From NCBI RefSeq assembly GCF_017996735.1, contig NZ_JAGOGJ010000002.1, forward strand, positions 144,022-208,021: 64,000 bases of DNA, written 5' to 3'. Source of the stretch: Niveispirillum sp. Its GTDB lineage: Bacteria > Pseudomonadota > Alphaproteobacteria > Azospirillales > Azospirillaceae. The translations under genes and the position numbers were made by a program. Shown in pieces: positions 35,494 through 44,325 of the stretch. Position 1 is the first letter of the stretch. Each line of letters starts with the position of its first letter. Below the pieces are notes generated by a model. It was not told where the DNA came from. It did not search any database and was given only the letters and a program-made list of their open reading frames with translations.

Positions 35494-36201
35494 ATGTCCG
35501 GAATCAGTGTAAAGGAGTCCCTATCCATCAGTTTCGGCATGTCGGGCAACATGGACGGGCATTTGATCGGAAGTGACAGGGTCTGCTGGCCGGACATGCT
35601 GCGCATGGTCCGTGGCACAAGGTTCTGGACACTTACCCAGATGGCCGCCCAGTTGAAGGTGTCGCCCGCCGCCTTGCGAAGCTGGGAATCCGGTTATGAT
35701 GTGCCCGACCCGGCGGCGCAGCGTCTGGTTCGCGATCTTCTGGACACCCCCGTGGGGGAGGCGCAGTTGACGGCGATCATCCGGGGCAGCACGGCCTGTC
35801 GTTACCTGTTCCGGGCCGACCGGTCGCCGCAGGTCGGCAAGCCCAGCCGCATCCTGGAATTGAGCGACGCGATGGTGGCCGAGCAGCCGTTCGGCCGGGA
35901 TGTCTTCTTTGCACCGCGCACGCCGCAGCACGTTGAGTTGACGGCGGAATCCGATGCCGTCCTGAACAGCCAGGGCAATTTTTATGGGGGTGAGATGGTG
36001 ATGGCCACCATGCGCCTGATCTGGCTGCAATATGTACAGGGGGGCATGACCGTGCGCCACGCCCTGACCCGCTGGGTGCCGATGCGCCTGCCCGACGGCA
36101 CCCCCGTCTGTCTTTATGAACGCCGCACCGTAACGCCCTCGGCCTATCTGGCCCTGCCGGCCCAGCCCATCTTCACGCCGCTGGATGGGCTGGTCGGCTG
36201 A
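35494..36201 (+). CDS. HTH-domain protein of unknown function
   Basis: The 235-residue frame has a Cro/C1-like helix-turn-helix near residues 45-75 (TQMAAQLKVSPAALRSWESG), similar to the bacterial helix-turn-helix used in antitoxin-like proteins. The remaining ~150 residues (ILELSDAMVAEQPFGRDVFF... LWLQ-type) are not recognised and contain no catalytic motif. The start is uncertain: ATG 35494 lacks a ribosome binding site, while AAGGAG at 35512 would fit a start near 35539. It is followed by an orphan ParB-like gene. I read it as a DNA-binding regulator. Confidence 0.65.
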   Translation: MSGISVKESLSISFGMSGNMDGHLIGSDRVCWPDMLRMVRGTRFWTLTQMAAQLKVSPAALRSWESGYDVPDPAAQRLVRDLLDTPVGEAQLTAIIRGSTACRYLFRADRSPQVGKPSRILELSDAMVAEQPFGRDVFFAPRTPQHVELTAESDAVLNSQGNFYGGEMVMATMRLIWLQYVQGGMTVRHALTRWVPMRLPDGTPVCLYERRTVTPSAYLALPAQPIFTPLDGLVG

Positions 36202-36290
36202 AGGCCACCCTGTCAGCGCCCGCATTGACGCGCCGGGGCGATTGATCTAATGCCAGGGCATGTCCACCAACGGACCCGCCAGCCGTGCAG

Positions 36291-37103
36291 ATGAACCCGC
36301 CGATCCAGGCCGACAGCGACGATTCCCAGGCGCCCCGCATCCTGACCCTGGCCCTGCAACGGCTGCGGCCGCGGCCCGATCAGCCGCGCCGGCATTTCGA
36401 CCTGGATTCGCTGGACGAACTGGCGGCCAGCATGGCGCGGGTGGGTGTGCTGCACCCGCTGCTGGTACGCCCCGCCGTGGACGAGGAGGGGATGTACGAG
36501 ATCGTGTCGGGCGAACGGCGCTGGCGGGCGGCCAGGCGCCTGGACTGGGACTGGCTGCCGGCCCTGGTCACCCGTGGCGATGTGGACGAGATCGCCCTGA
36601 TCGAGAATTTACAGCGTCAGGACCTGAACGCGCTGGAAGAGGCGGCGGCGCTGCAGCGGCTGATGGACAAGCATCATTATACCCAGGATGCGCTGGGCCG
36701 GGCCATCGGGCGCACCCAGGGGCAGATCAGCTCCACCCTGCGCCTCCTGAGCCTGCATCCCGATATCCTGGACCTCTATCCGCAACATGAGCGGCAGGTG
36801 TCGCGATCCATGCTGGTGGAACTGGCCACGATCGACGATCCCGACCGGCAGATGGCCCTGTGGGACCGCGCCTGCCAGGGTTCGCTCACCGTGCGCGCGA
36901 TCCGGGCGGAAAAGGCGGCGCAGGGCCCGGCCAATGACCCGACGGCGGGACTGTCCACCGATAAGGTGACCGTGGCGCTGCGCCATGTGGACAGGACCGT
37001 GACGGCGCTTGAACAACTGCGCGTGGGGCCGGCCGGCCTGACCGACGGGCAGCGCGCCCATCTGGCGGCCCTGTCCCGGCGGATCGCGGCGCTGATCGGG
37101 TGA
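36291..37103 (+). CDS. ParB/Spo0J-family protein without a ParA partner
   Basis: I start at ATG 36291 (270 residues; GTG 36285 is an alternative). The N-terminal ParB/Srx nuclease-like domain has the CTP-binding box-type motif GERRWRAARRL and the ENLQRQDLNALEEAAAL helix, in the positions typical of ParB. The HTH follows (YTQDALGRAIGRTQGQISSTLRLL). The C-terminal dimerisation part is short and Arg/Leu-rich. No parA is adjacent, and the usual chromosomal gidB-parA-parB order is absent, so this is a secondary ParB-like protein, perhaps a regulator or a plasmid/chromid remnant. Confidence 0.88.
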   Translation: MNPPIQADSDDSQAPRILTLALQRLRPRPDQPRRHFDLDSLDELAASMARVGVLHPLLVRPAVDEEGMYEIVSGERRWRAARRLDWDWLPALVTRGDVDEIALIENLQRQDLNALEEAAALQRLMDKHHYTQDALGRAIGRTQGQISSTLRLLSLHPDILDLYPQHERQVSRSMLVELATIDDPDRQMALWDRACQGSLTVRAIRAEKAAQGPANDPTAGLSTDKVTVALRHVDRTVTALEQLRVGPAGLTDGQRAHLAALSRRIAALIG

Positions 37104-37117
37104 GTTGGGGTTGACGG

Positions 37118-37129
37118 CACCACGTGGTG
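37118..37129. repeat. Perfect 12-bp palindrome, fragment of the composite repeat
   Basis: CACCACGTGGTG lies 14 bp after the ParB stop. The flanks ACGGCACCACG and GGCCGG resemble 26766-26792, so it is probably a decayed fragment of the composite palindromic element. Confidence 0.4.
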
Positions 37130-37252
37130 GAGGCCGGTCCACGATGGGGACCGAAATTTCGCGCTGCGATATTGCATGGATACCCGTCGCAATGAATAAT
37201 CGTTCTACCGCCGGGGAAATCATCCCCGCGCGGCCATGGGGCGGAGGCGTGC

Positions 37253-37762
37253 ATGCGGCATGTGCGGGCGGCCCTGGCGCTGTTTCGTGGACGGGCAGAG
37301 GATCTGCCCCCCGTTTTCGACGCGGCCTGCCGGGACATTGTCGAGGATCTGGGCGTCAGCAGTGGCAGCGTCTGGTTTTTCGATGATGACGGGGCCGCCA
37401 TCGAATGCGCCGCCCTGCATGACAGCCGCGATGCCCATCTGCCGCGCGGCGCCCGGCTGAACGATGCCGATGCTGGCGCGTATTTCAAGGCCTTACGCCA
37501 GGAACGGCGCATCGTGGCCGAGGATGCCCTGACCCATCCGGCCACATCCTGCCTGCACGATTATCTGACGCGGCGCGATGTGCGGTCATTGCTGGACCAT
37601 GTCGTCTCCACCCATGGCAAGGCGGTCGCCGTGATGTGCTGTGAACAGGGCGGGCGGATGCGGCGATGGTCGGAGCAGGACGAAGCCTATCTGCGGCAGA
37701 TGTGCATCCTGCTGGGTGTCGCCTTCGATCTGCATTGCGAGGCGCGGCGGGCGGGCGCATGA
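37253..37762 (+). CDS. Single-GAF-domain protein
   Basis: The 169-residue protein is preceded by GGAGG six bases before the ATG. Residues 15-160 read as one GAF domain: GVSSGSVWFFDDDGAAIECAA, then an SCLHDYL segment and VVSTHGKAVAVMCCEQGG near the end. No output domain is attached. GAF domains bind small ligands or cyclic nucleotides, or mediate dimerisation. Two adjacent Cys (MCCEQ) could be redox-active. A signalling accessory role is likely; the partner is unknown. Confidence 0.75.
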   Translation: MRHVRAALALFRGRAEDLPPVFDAACRDIVEDLGVSSGSVWFFDDDGAAIECAALHDSRDAHLPRGARLNDADAGAYFKALRQERRIVAEDALTHPATSCLHDYLTRRDVRSLLDHVVSTHGKAVAVMCCEQGGRMRRWSEQDEAYLRQMCILLGVAFDLHCEARRAGA

Positions 37763-37821
37763 GGCGTTAACGCGCCCGTCATGTTGCGGCGCACAAATTA
37801 CATAATGGTTTCAAGCCTCTG

Positions 37822-37847
37822 GACCAAGGTCGAAGCGACCAAGGTCG
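37822..37847. repeat. Short direct repeat upstream of the MHS transporter
   Basis: GACCAAGGTCG occurs twice with a 15-bp period (37822-37832 and 37837-37847). The core is itself partly palindromic, so it may be a tandem operator for the transporter. Confidence 0.35.
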
Positions 37848-37986
37848 GGGCTGTGTTAACCTTCCGTCTGTCCCATCGTGACAGCCTCAAGACCGACCCG
37901 GAAGCCCAATAACGGGCCGCCGGTATGGCGGCCATAATAGCCGGGGCCGGTCCGTCTGATGCTGACGTGCGAAAAAGGGAGGGCAC

Positions 37987-39705
37987 ATGGCTAATGTGGC
38001 AGCGGCCGGGGCGGAACCAGCTCCGATGACCAAGGAAGAGAAGAAGGTGATCTTCGCCTCTTCCCTGGGCACCGTGTTCGAATGGTATGACTTCTACCTG
38101 TACGGCTCGCTTGCGGCCGTCATCGCCAAGCAATTCTTCTCCGGCGTGAACGAGACGGCGGCGATGATCTTCGCGCTGCTGGCCTTTGCCGCCGGTTTCT
38201 TCGTGCGTCCGTTCGGTGCGCTGGTGTTCGGCCGGCTGGGCGACCTGATCGGCCGCAAATACACCTTCCTGGTCACCATCCTGATCATGGGTGCCTCGAC
38301 CTTCGTCGTCGGTATCCTGCCCAATTATGCCACCATCGGCATCGCCGCCCCCATCATCCTGATCGGTCTGCGCATGCTGCAGGGTCTGGCGCTGGGCGGT
38401 GAGTATGGCGGTGCCGCCACCTATGTGGCGGAACATGCCCCGCATGGACGGCGCGGCAATTACACCTCCTGGATCCAGACCACGGCGACGCTGGGCCTGT
38501 TCCTGTCGCTGCTGATCATCCTGGCCTGCCGCTCCTCCATGTCGGTGGAGGATTTCGAGAGCTGGGGCTGGCGTATCCCGTTCCTGATCTCCATCGTGCT
38601 GCTGGGCATTTCCGTCTGGATCCGCCTGATGCTGAATGAAAGCCCGGCCTTCAAGAAGATGAAGGAAGAGGGCAAGCATTCCAAGGCGCCGCTGACCGAA
38701 GCCTTCGGCAACTGGAAGAACCTGAAGATCGTGATCCTGGCCCTGGTCGGTCTGGTCGCGGGTCAGGCCGTGGTCTGGTACACGGGTCAGTTCTATGCCC
38801 TGTTCTTCCTGACCTCGACGCTGAAGGTCGATGCCTATACGGCCAATATCCTGATCGCCGTGGCGCTGGCGCTGGGCACCCCGTTCTTCGTGATCTTCGG
38901 CACCCTGGCCGACAAGATCGGCCGCAAGCCCATCATCATGGCCGGTCTGGCCCTGGCCATCGTCACCTATTTCCCCATCTTCAAGGGCATCACCCACTTC
39001 GCCAATCCGGAGCTGGAACAGGCCGTTGCGACTTCGCCCGTCGTCGTGATCGCCGATCCGGCAAGCTGCTCCTTCCAGTTCAACCCCGTCGGCACCTCCA
39101 AATTCACCAGCTCCTGCGATATCGCCAAATCGGCGCTGGTGAAGAAGGGTATCCCTTATTCCAACGAAGTGGCCCCCGCCGGCACCCTGGCCGTGATCAA
39201 GGTCGGCGAGACCGTGATCTCCGCCTATGATGGCTCCGGCATGGCTGCCAAGACCGAGGTTTCGCTGCATGGCCCGGCCCATAGCAGTGCCGCCCCGGCC
39301 GATCCGAAGACCGCCGCCGCCGAGTTCGACAAGTCCCTGGGCGACGCGCTGAAGGCCGCGGGTTATCCTGCCAAGGCCAATCCGGACAAGATCAACAAGC
39401 CGATGGTTGTCGCCCTGCTGACCATCCTGGTGATCTATGTGACGCTGGTCTATGGCCCCATCGCCGCCATGCTGGTGGAGATGTTCCCGACCCGCATCCG
39501 CTACACCTCCATGTCGCTGCCCTACCACATCGGCAATGGCTGGTTCGGCGGGTTCCTGCCGGCCACCAGCCTGGCCATCGTGGCGGCCACCGGCGACATC
39601 TATTCCGGTCTCTGGTACCCGATCATCGTTGCGGCCGGCACGCTGGTCATCGGCCTGCTGTTCGTGAAGGAGACCAAGGACGTGGACATCTACGCCGACG
39701 ATTGA
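37987..39705 (+). CDS. MFS transporter of the metabolite:H+ symporter (MHS) family with a large periplasmic insert
   Basis: The 572-residue protein has 12 predicted membrane helices. Family signatures include GTVFEWYDFYLYGSLA at the start, FFVRPFGALVFGRLGDLIGRK (loop 2-3) and LGGEYGGAATYVAEHAP. It should import an organic acid, osmolyte or similar metabolite with protons. The odd feature is a ~130-residue hydrophilic insert between helices 9 and 10 (about residues 338-471), with two Cys spaced 17 residues apart that could form a disulfide. GGGAGG precedes the ATG. A terminator follows. Confidence 0.9.
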   Translation: MANVAAAGAEPAPMTKEEKKVIFASSLGTVFEWYDFYLYGSLAAVIAKQFFSGVNETAAMIFALLAFAAGFFVRPFGALVFGRLGDLIGRKYTFLVTILIMGASTFVVGILPNYATIGIAAPIILIGLRMLQGLALGGEYGGAATYVAEHAPHGRRGNYTSWIQTTATLGLFLSLLIILACRSSMSVEDFESWGWRIPFLISIVLLGISVWIRLMLNESPAFKKMKEEGKHSKAPLTEAFGNWKNLKIVILALVGLVAGQAVVWYTGQFYALFFLTSTLKVDAYTANILIAVALALGTPFFVIFGTLADKIGRKPIIMAGLALAIVTYFPIFKGITHFANPELEQAVATSPVVVIADPASCSFQFNPVGTSKFTSSCDIAKSALVKKGIPYSNEVAPAGTLAVIKVGETVISAYDGSGMAAKTEVSLHGPAHSSAAPADPKTAAAEFDKSLGDALKAAGYPAKANPDKINKPMVVALLTILVIYVTLVYGPIAAMLVEMFPTRIRYTSMSLPYHIGNGWFGGFLPATSLAIVAATGDIYSGLWYPIIVAAGTLVIGLLFVKETKDVDIYADD

Positions 39706-39743
39706 TGTCCGGCGCGGGTCTGTCGATTTCCCCCTAAAAACTT

Positions 39744-39780
39744 GGCGGGTGGTGAAAACCATCCGCCATATTCTTTTTTT
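39744..39780 (+). terminator. Rho-independent terminator after the MHS transporter
   Basis: GGCGGGTGGT pairs with ACCATCCGCC (one G-T pair) around a GAAA tetraloop, followed by ATATTCTTTTTTT. Confidence 0.9.
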
Positions 39781-39884
39781 GTGAATTGTGTGCTTGCGTC
39801 CGTGTCCGGATGCGCATTCAATCCTTCTTTCCAAGAAAGCGGCGGAACAGCCGCGGGCATGAACGGTCGGGAGGGGCGAAGGGA

Positions 39885-40550
39885 ATGTCGATCCGGGTTC
39901 TGGTGGCCGACGATCATCCGTTGATGCGTGCCGCCCTGTGCCAGTCGGTGGTGGGCGCCATGCCCGACCTCGGCACCGTGGAGGCCGCCTGTTTCGCCGA
40001 TGTCGAAGCGGCGCTGCGGCGCGAACCGGGCATCGACGCCATCCTTCTGGATTTGCACATGCCGGGCATGAACGGGCTGATCGGCCTGGCCCTGTTGCGC
40101 AACGAACATCCGACCATCCCCATCATCGTGGTGTCGGCATCGGAAGATGCGGCCACCATCCATCGTGCCATGGAATATGGGGCGGCGGGCTTTGTGCCGA
40201 AATCCGCCCCCATCACCCATATCGGCGACGCCATCCGCGCCGTTCTGGACGGGGCCGTCTGGCTGCCCACGGCCGGCACGTCGGCCGGTACTGTTGCCCC
40301 GGCACCCGATGCCGATATGGCCGCCCGCGTGGCCGGCCTGACGCCGCAGCAGTTGCGCGTGCTGGCCGGCATCGCCGAGGGCAAGCTGAACAAACAGATC
40401 GCCTATGAGATGGGCGTGGTGGAAACCACCGTTAAGGCCCATGTCACGGTCATTCTGCGCCGCCTGGGTGTCGTCAGCCGCACCCAGGCCGCCATCGTGG
40501 CATCCAGGCTGGCCCTGGCGCCGGTGGAGGCGCAGGCGGAGGCGTCGTAG
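39885..40550 (+). CDS. NarL/LuxR-family response regulator
   Basis: I start at ATG 39885 (221 residues). The receiver domain has ADDHP acidic residues, the phosphorylated Asp in LLDLHMPGMNG (about residue 57) and the conserved Lys in FVPKSAP. The C-terminal LuxR-type HTH reads LTPQQLRVLAGIAEGKLNKQIAYEM and VVETTVKAHVTVILRRLGV. No histidine kinase is adjacent, so its partner is elsewhere. A terminator-like hairpin follows, before the convergent ABC transporter genes. Confidence 0.92.
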   Translation: MSIRVLVADDHPLMRAALCQSVVGAMPDLGTVEAACFADVEAALRREPGIDAILLDLHMPGMNGLIGLALLRNEHPTIPIIVVSASEDAATIHRAMEYGAAGFVPKSAPITHIGDAIRAVLDGAVWLPTAGTSAGTVAPAPDADMAARVAGLTPQQLRVLAGIAEGKLNKQIAYEMGVVETTVKAHVTVILRRLGVVSRTQAAIVASRLALAPVEAQAEAS

Positions 40551-40575
40551 GTCAGGTCGAGGCGAATGCCTCACC

Positions 40576-40608
40576 CTGACAGCAGGGCTTTCAATTCCCT
40601 GCTGTCAG
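40576..40608. terminator. Bidirectional hairpin between the response regulator and ABC operon
   Basis: CTGACAGCAGGG and CCCTGCTGTCAG form a perfect 12-bp stem with a 9-nt loop between convergent genes. Confidence 0.85.
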
Positions 40609-40620
40609 CGACGCGAACCC

Positions 40621-41592
40621 TTACCGGTCCTTCACATAAGGCCGCCCGCTGGCCTTGGGCGGGATGGCCTTGCCCACAAAGCCGGCCAGCAGCAGGACCG
40701 TCAGCAGATAGGGCAGCGCCTCGATCAACTGTACCGGCACCTCGCCGATGCCGGGCAGGGCCACGCCCTGCAACCGCGTCTGCAGCGCGTCGGCAAAGGC
40801 GAAGGCCAGGCAGGCGAACAGGGTTGGCACCGGCTTCCATTTGCCCAGGATCAGGGCGGCCAGCGCCAGGAAACCTTTGCCGGCCGTCATGTTGGTCTGG
40901 AACCCGGCCCCTTGCGCCGTGGACAGGTAGCTGCCGGCGATGCCGCAAAGCACACCCGCGATCAGGACCGCCTGATAGCGCAGTGCCGTGACCGAGATGC
41001 CGGCCGTGTCCACGGCGGCGGGGTTTTCCCCCACGGCGCGCAGGCGCAGGCCGAAACGCGTGCGGTAGGCGATCCACCAGGTCAGCGGCACGATGGCCAG
41101 CGCCAGATAGACCAGGATGTTGTGACCACTGACCAGTTCATAATAGATCGGGCCCAGCAGCGGCACGCCGCGCAGCGTCTCCGCCAGCGGCAGGGTCAGT
41201 TCGCCGAAACGGGCATCGGCCGGCAGGTTGGGGGTGCGGCCCCCCATCTGGAACCAGGCATTGCCCAGAACGGCCGTCAGGCCCAGGGCCACGATGTTCA
41301 GCGCCACGCCCGACACGACCTGATTGCCCTTGTGCGTGATACAGGCGAAGCCATGCAGCAGGGCCAGGGCCAGCGACGCCAGGATGCCGGCACCCAGGCC
41401 GACCCAGGCCGAACCATAGATGGCGGCGGCAGCGGCCGAGGCGAAGGCCGCCACCAGCATCTTGCCTTCCAGCCCGATATCGACCACGCCGGCCCGTTCC
41501 GAATAGAAGCCGGCCAAGGCCGCCAGCAGCAGCGGCGTCGCCAGGCGGAACGTGCTGTCCAGCAGCGACAGGAAACCCAGAAGCGTATCCAT
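40621..41592 (-). CDS. Nucleoside-type ABC transporter permease (BMP system, second permease)
   Basis: The 323-residue membrane protein has about eight to ten helices. SERAGVVDIGLEGKMLVAAF and LRLRAVGENPAAVDTAGISV are the diagnostic motifs of the second permease of BMP-type nucleoside transporters (NupQ/YufQ-like). It is the last gene of the operon, three bases downstream of the first permease. It should form a heterodimeric channel with that permease. Confidence 0.9.
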   Translation of the reverse strand: MDTLLGFLSLLDSTFRLATPLLLAALAGFYSERAGVVDIGLEGKMLVAAFASAAAAAIYGSAWVGLGAGILASLALALLHGFACITHKGNQVVSGVALNIVALGLTAVLGNAWFQMGGRTPNLPADARFGELTLPLAETLRGVPLLGPIYYELVSGHNILVYLALAIVPLTWWIAYRTRFGLRLRAVGENPAAVDTAGISVTALRYQAVLIAGVLCGIAGSYLSTAQGAGFQTNMTAGKGFLALAALILGKWKPVPTLFACLAFAFADALQTRLQGVALPGIGEVPVQLIEALPYLLTVLLLAGFVGKAIPPKASGRPYVKDR

Positions 41593-41595
41593 GGC

Positions 41596-42720
41596 TCAGG
41601 CCCCCGCCGGCTTGGCTGCCGCTTGCGCGCGGCGCGTGAACAGGCGCACCAGGGCCGGGCGGAACATATGTTCCAGGGCACCGGCGAACAGGATCACCAC
41701 ACCCTGGATCACCACCACCAGTTCCCGGCTGATATTGGGATAGTCGAAGACCAGTTCCGTGCCGCCCTGATAGAGCGCGCCGAACAGCAGGGCCGCCGGG
41801 ATGATGCCCGCCGGATGGTTGCGGCCCATCAGGGCGACGGCGATGCCGGTGAAGCCCAGGCCGGCCGGGAAATTCAGCAGCAGCCGGTGCTGCACCCCGT
41901 GCAACTCGTTCACGCCCAGCAGCCCGGCCAGCGCCCCCGACAGGGCCATGGTCACCACGATCACCTTCTTCGGATCGATGCCGGCATAAAGGGCCGCATT
42001 CTCATTGGCGCCCGTGGCGCGCAGCGCGAAGCCCCAGCGCGTGTGCCAGATAAAGGCCCAGACGGCGAAACAGGCCAGCAGCGCCAGGAACAGTGAGAAG
42101 TTCAGCGGCGAACTGTCCATCTCAATCCCGATCGTCGCCATCATGTCGGCCATCATGGGCAGGAACATCGACGCGCTGAACGCCTCGCTCTCCGGCGACA
42201 TCTGGCCCGGTTTGATCAGCACATTGACCATCAGATAGACCATCAGCGAGGACGCGATGAAATTGAACATGATGGTCGTGATAACGATATGGCTGCCGCG
42301 ATAGGCCTGCAGCCAGCCGGGAATGGCTGCCCACAGCGCGCCGAAGGCGGCACCACCCAGCACCGACAGCGGCAATGCCGCCCACCAGGGCCAGCCGGGC
42401 AGGGCCAGACAGACCAGACCGACGCCCAGGCCGCCGATATAGGCCTGCCCCTCGCCCCCGATATTGAACAGCCCGCCATGGAAGGCGATGGCCACCGCAA
42501 GGGCGGTGAAAATCAGGCTGGTCGCGTAATAGAGCGTATAGCCAATGCCCTCGCCCGTGCCGATGGCACCGCGCAGCATGGTGCCCAGCGCACCCAAAGG
42601 GTCCTCCCCGATGGCCAGGATGACCAGGGCGGACACGGCCAGCGCCAGGCCCACATTGAGGACGGGCAGCAGCAGGCCCGTCACCCACCAGGGAAGATTG
42701 TCGGAACCGCCCGCGCTCAT
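41596..42720 (-). CDS. Nucleoside-type ABC transporter permease (BMP system, first permease)
   Basis: The 374-residue membrane protein has about ten helices with FNIGGEGQAYIGGLG and LRATGANENAALYAGI, typical of the NupP/YufP group. The ATG overlaps the ATPase stop by four bases (ATGA), and the second permease follows closely. These systems import nucleosides or related compounds; the exact substrate cannot be read from sequence. Confidence 0.9.
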   Translation of the reverse strand: MSAGGSDNLPWWVTGLLLPVLNVGLALAVSALVILAIGEDPLGALGTMLRGAIGTGEGIGYTLYYATSLIFTALAVAIAFHGGLFNIGGEGQAYIGGLGVGLVCLALPGWPWWAALPLSVLGGAAFGALWAAIPGWLQAYRGSHIVITTIMFNFIASSLMVYLMVNVLIKPGQMSPESEAFSASMFLPMMADMMATIGIEMDSSPLNFSLFLALLACFAVWAFIWHTRWGFALRATGANENAALYAGIDPKKVIVVTMALSGALAGLLGVNELHGVQHRLLLNFPAGLGFTGIAVALMGRNHPAGIIPAALLFGALYQGGTELVFDYPNISRELVVVIQGVVILFAGALEHMFRPALVRLFTRRAQAAAKPAGA

Positions 42721-44288
42721 GCCGGAACCCCTTCAGCGACGGGAGCGTCCTTGATGCCCGCCATCATCGTGCCGATCCGGCTTTCATTCGCTTCGGCCGC
42801 CGACAATTCGCCCACGATCTCTCCGTCGCACATCACCAGGATGCGGTCGGACAGCGCCAGGATCTCATCCAGTTCGGCCGAGACCAGCAGGATGGCCTTG
42901 CCCCGGTCGCGCAAGCTGACAAGCTGGCGGTGGATGAAGGCGATGGCGCCGATATCGACACCGCGCGTCGGCTGTCCCACCAGCAATATATCCGGCTCCC
43001 GCTCCATCTCCCGCGCCATCACCAGCTTCTGCTGGTTGCCGCCGGAAAACAGGGACGTGCGCAGGTTTGGGTTGGGCGGGCGCACATCGAATTGTTCCAT
43101 CAGCGAAACAGTCTTTGCGACCACTTGCTTCCAGTTCAGCCGCCAGCCCTTGGACAGGGACTTGTCCTGGTGATAGCCCAGGATGGCGCTTTCATGCGCC
43201 GGGAATTCCTTGATCACGGCCAGTTTCAGCCGATCTTCGGGCACATGGGCCAGCCCCCGGCGGCGGGCGTCGGCCGCGTCATATTTCGTGGCCGGATGGA
43301 TCTCCTGCCCCTTCAGCGTGACCGTTCCGCTATCGAAACGGCACATGCCGGACAGGACCTCCAGCAACTCGGACTGGCCATTGCCGGCCACACCCGCCAC
43401 GCCCACAATCTCGCCCGCCCGGACATTCAGGCAGGCATCCTTCAGGGTGGTGACGCCGCGCCCGTCAATGACGTTCACATTCTGCGCCGACAGCAGCACA
43501 TCGCCCGGATGGGATGGCGCCTTGTCCACGGAAAGCGAGGTCTTGCGGCCCACCATGGCATCGGCCAGGGCCTGGCGGTCGGTCTCGGCGGTGATGAATT
43601 CTGCCACCACCTGACCCCGGCGCAGCACCGACACGCGGTCGGTGATGGCCATGATTTCCTTCAGCTTGTGCGTGATCAGCAGGACGGTGCGACCCTGCTG
43701 ACGCAGCCGTTCCAGGATGCGGAACAGTTGTTCCACCTCCGGCGGGGACAGCACGGCCGTGGGTTCGTCGAGGATCAGCACCTCGGCCCCGCGATACAGC
43801 GCCTTCAGGATTTCCACGCGCTGCTGCACGCCGACGGGCAGGTCGGAGACCAGCGCGTCCAGCGGCACCTCCAGCCCGAATTGCCGCTCCAGTTCCCGCA
43901 CCTCCGCCCGTGCCCGCTGCATGGCGGGGCCCAGGACAGGCCCGCCCTCGTGCCCCAGCAGCAGGTTTTCCAGCACGGTGAAGGTCTCCACCAGCATGAA
44001 ATGCTGATGCACCATGCCGATGCCCAGGCGGATGGCATCCTGCGGCGTACGGATATCGACCTGCTTGCCACGCACCAGAATCTCCCCCGCATCGGCCTCA
44101 TAGAAGCCGTAGAGGATGCTCATCAGCGTGGATTTGCCGGCCCCGTTCTCCCCGACCAGCCCATGAATGCTGGAGGGGGCGAAACGGAGCGTGACGTCGC
44201 GGTTGGCATGGACCGGGCCGAATCGCTTGTCGATGCCGACAAGTTCGACCGCCCAGGCGGGGGAAACGGGGGGAGGGGCGGCCGACAT
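42717..44288 (-). CDS. Nucleoside-type ABC transporter ATP-binding protein (two nucleotide-binding domains)
   Basis: The 523-residue protein contains two ABC domains fused in tandem, as in sugar and nucleoside importers. The first has Walker A GENGAGKST, LPVGVQQRVEILKAL as the signature region and Walker B LILDEPTAVL. The second has GVAGVAGNGQSELLEVL as a degenerate Walker A, then FSGGNQQKLVMAREM and ILLVGQPTRGVD. The first nucleotide site is probably the main active one. It lies 37 bp after the BMP gene and overlaps the first permease. Confidence 0.93.
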   Translation of the reverse strand: MSAAPPPVSPAWAVELVGIDKRFGPVHANRDVTLRFAPSSIHGLVGENGAGKSTLMSILYGFYEADAGEILVRGKQVDIRTPQDAIRLGIGMVHQHFMLVETFTVLENLLLGHEGGPVLGPAMQRARAEVRELERQFGLEVPLDALVSDLPVGVQQRVEILKALYRGAEVLILDEPTAVLSPPEVEQLFRILERLRQQGRTVLLITHKLKEIMAITDRVSVLRRGQVVAEFITAETDRQALADAMVGRKTSLSVDKAPSHPGDVLLSAQNVNVIDGRGVTTLKDACLNVRAGEIVGVAGVAGNGQSELLEVLSGMCRFDSGTVTLKGQEIHPATKYDAADARRRGLAHVPEDRLKLAVIKEFPAHESAILGYHQDKSLSKGWRLNWKQVVAKTVSLMEQFDVRPPNPNLRTSLFSGGNQQKLVMAREMEREPDILLVGQPTRGVDIGAIAFIHRQLVSLRDRGKAILLVSAELDEILALSDRILVMCDGEIVGELSAAEANESRIGTMMAGIKDAPVAEGVPA

Positions 44289-44325
44289 GGGTCCTGCTCA
44301 GGCGCGGAAGTCAGTCAGGGGGTGA

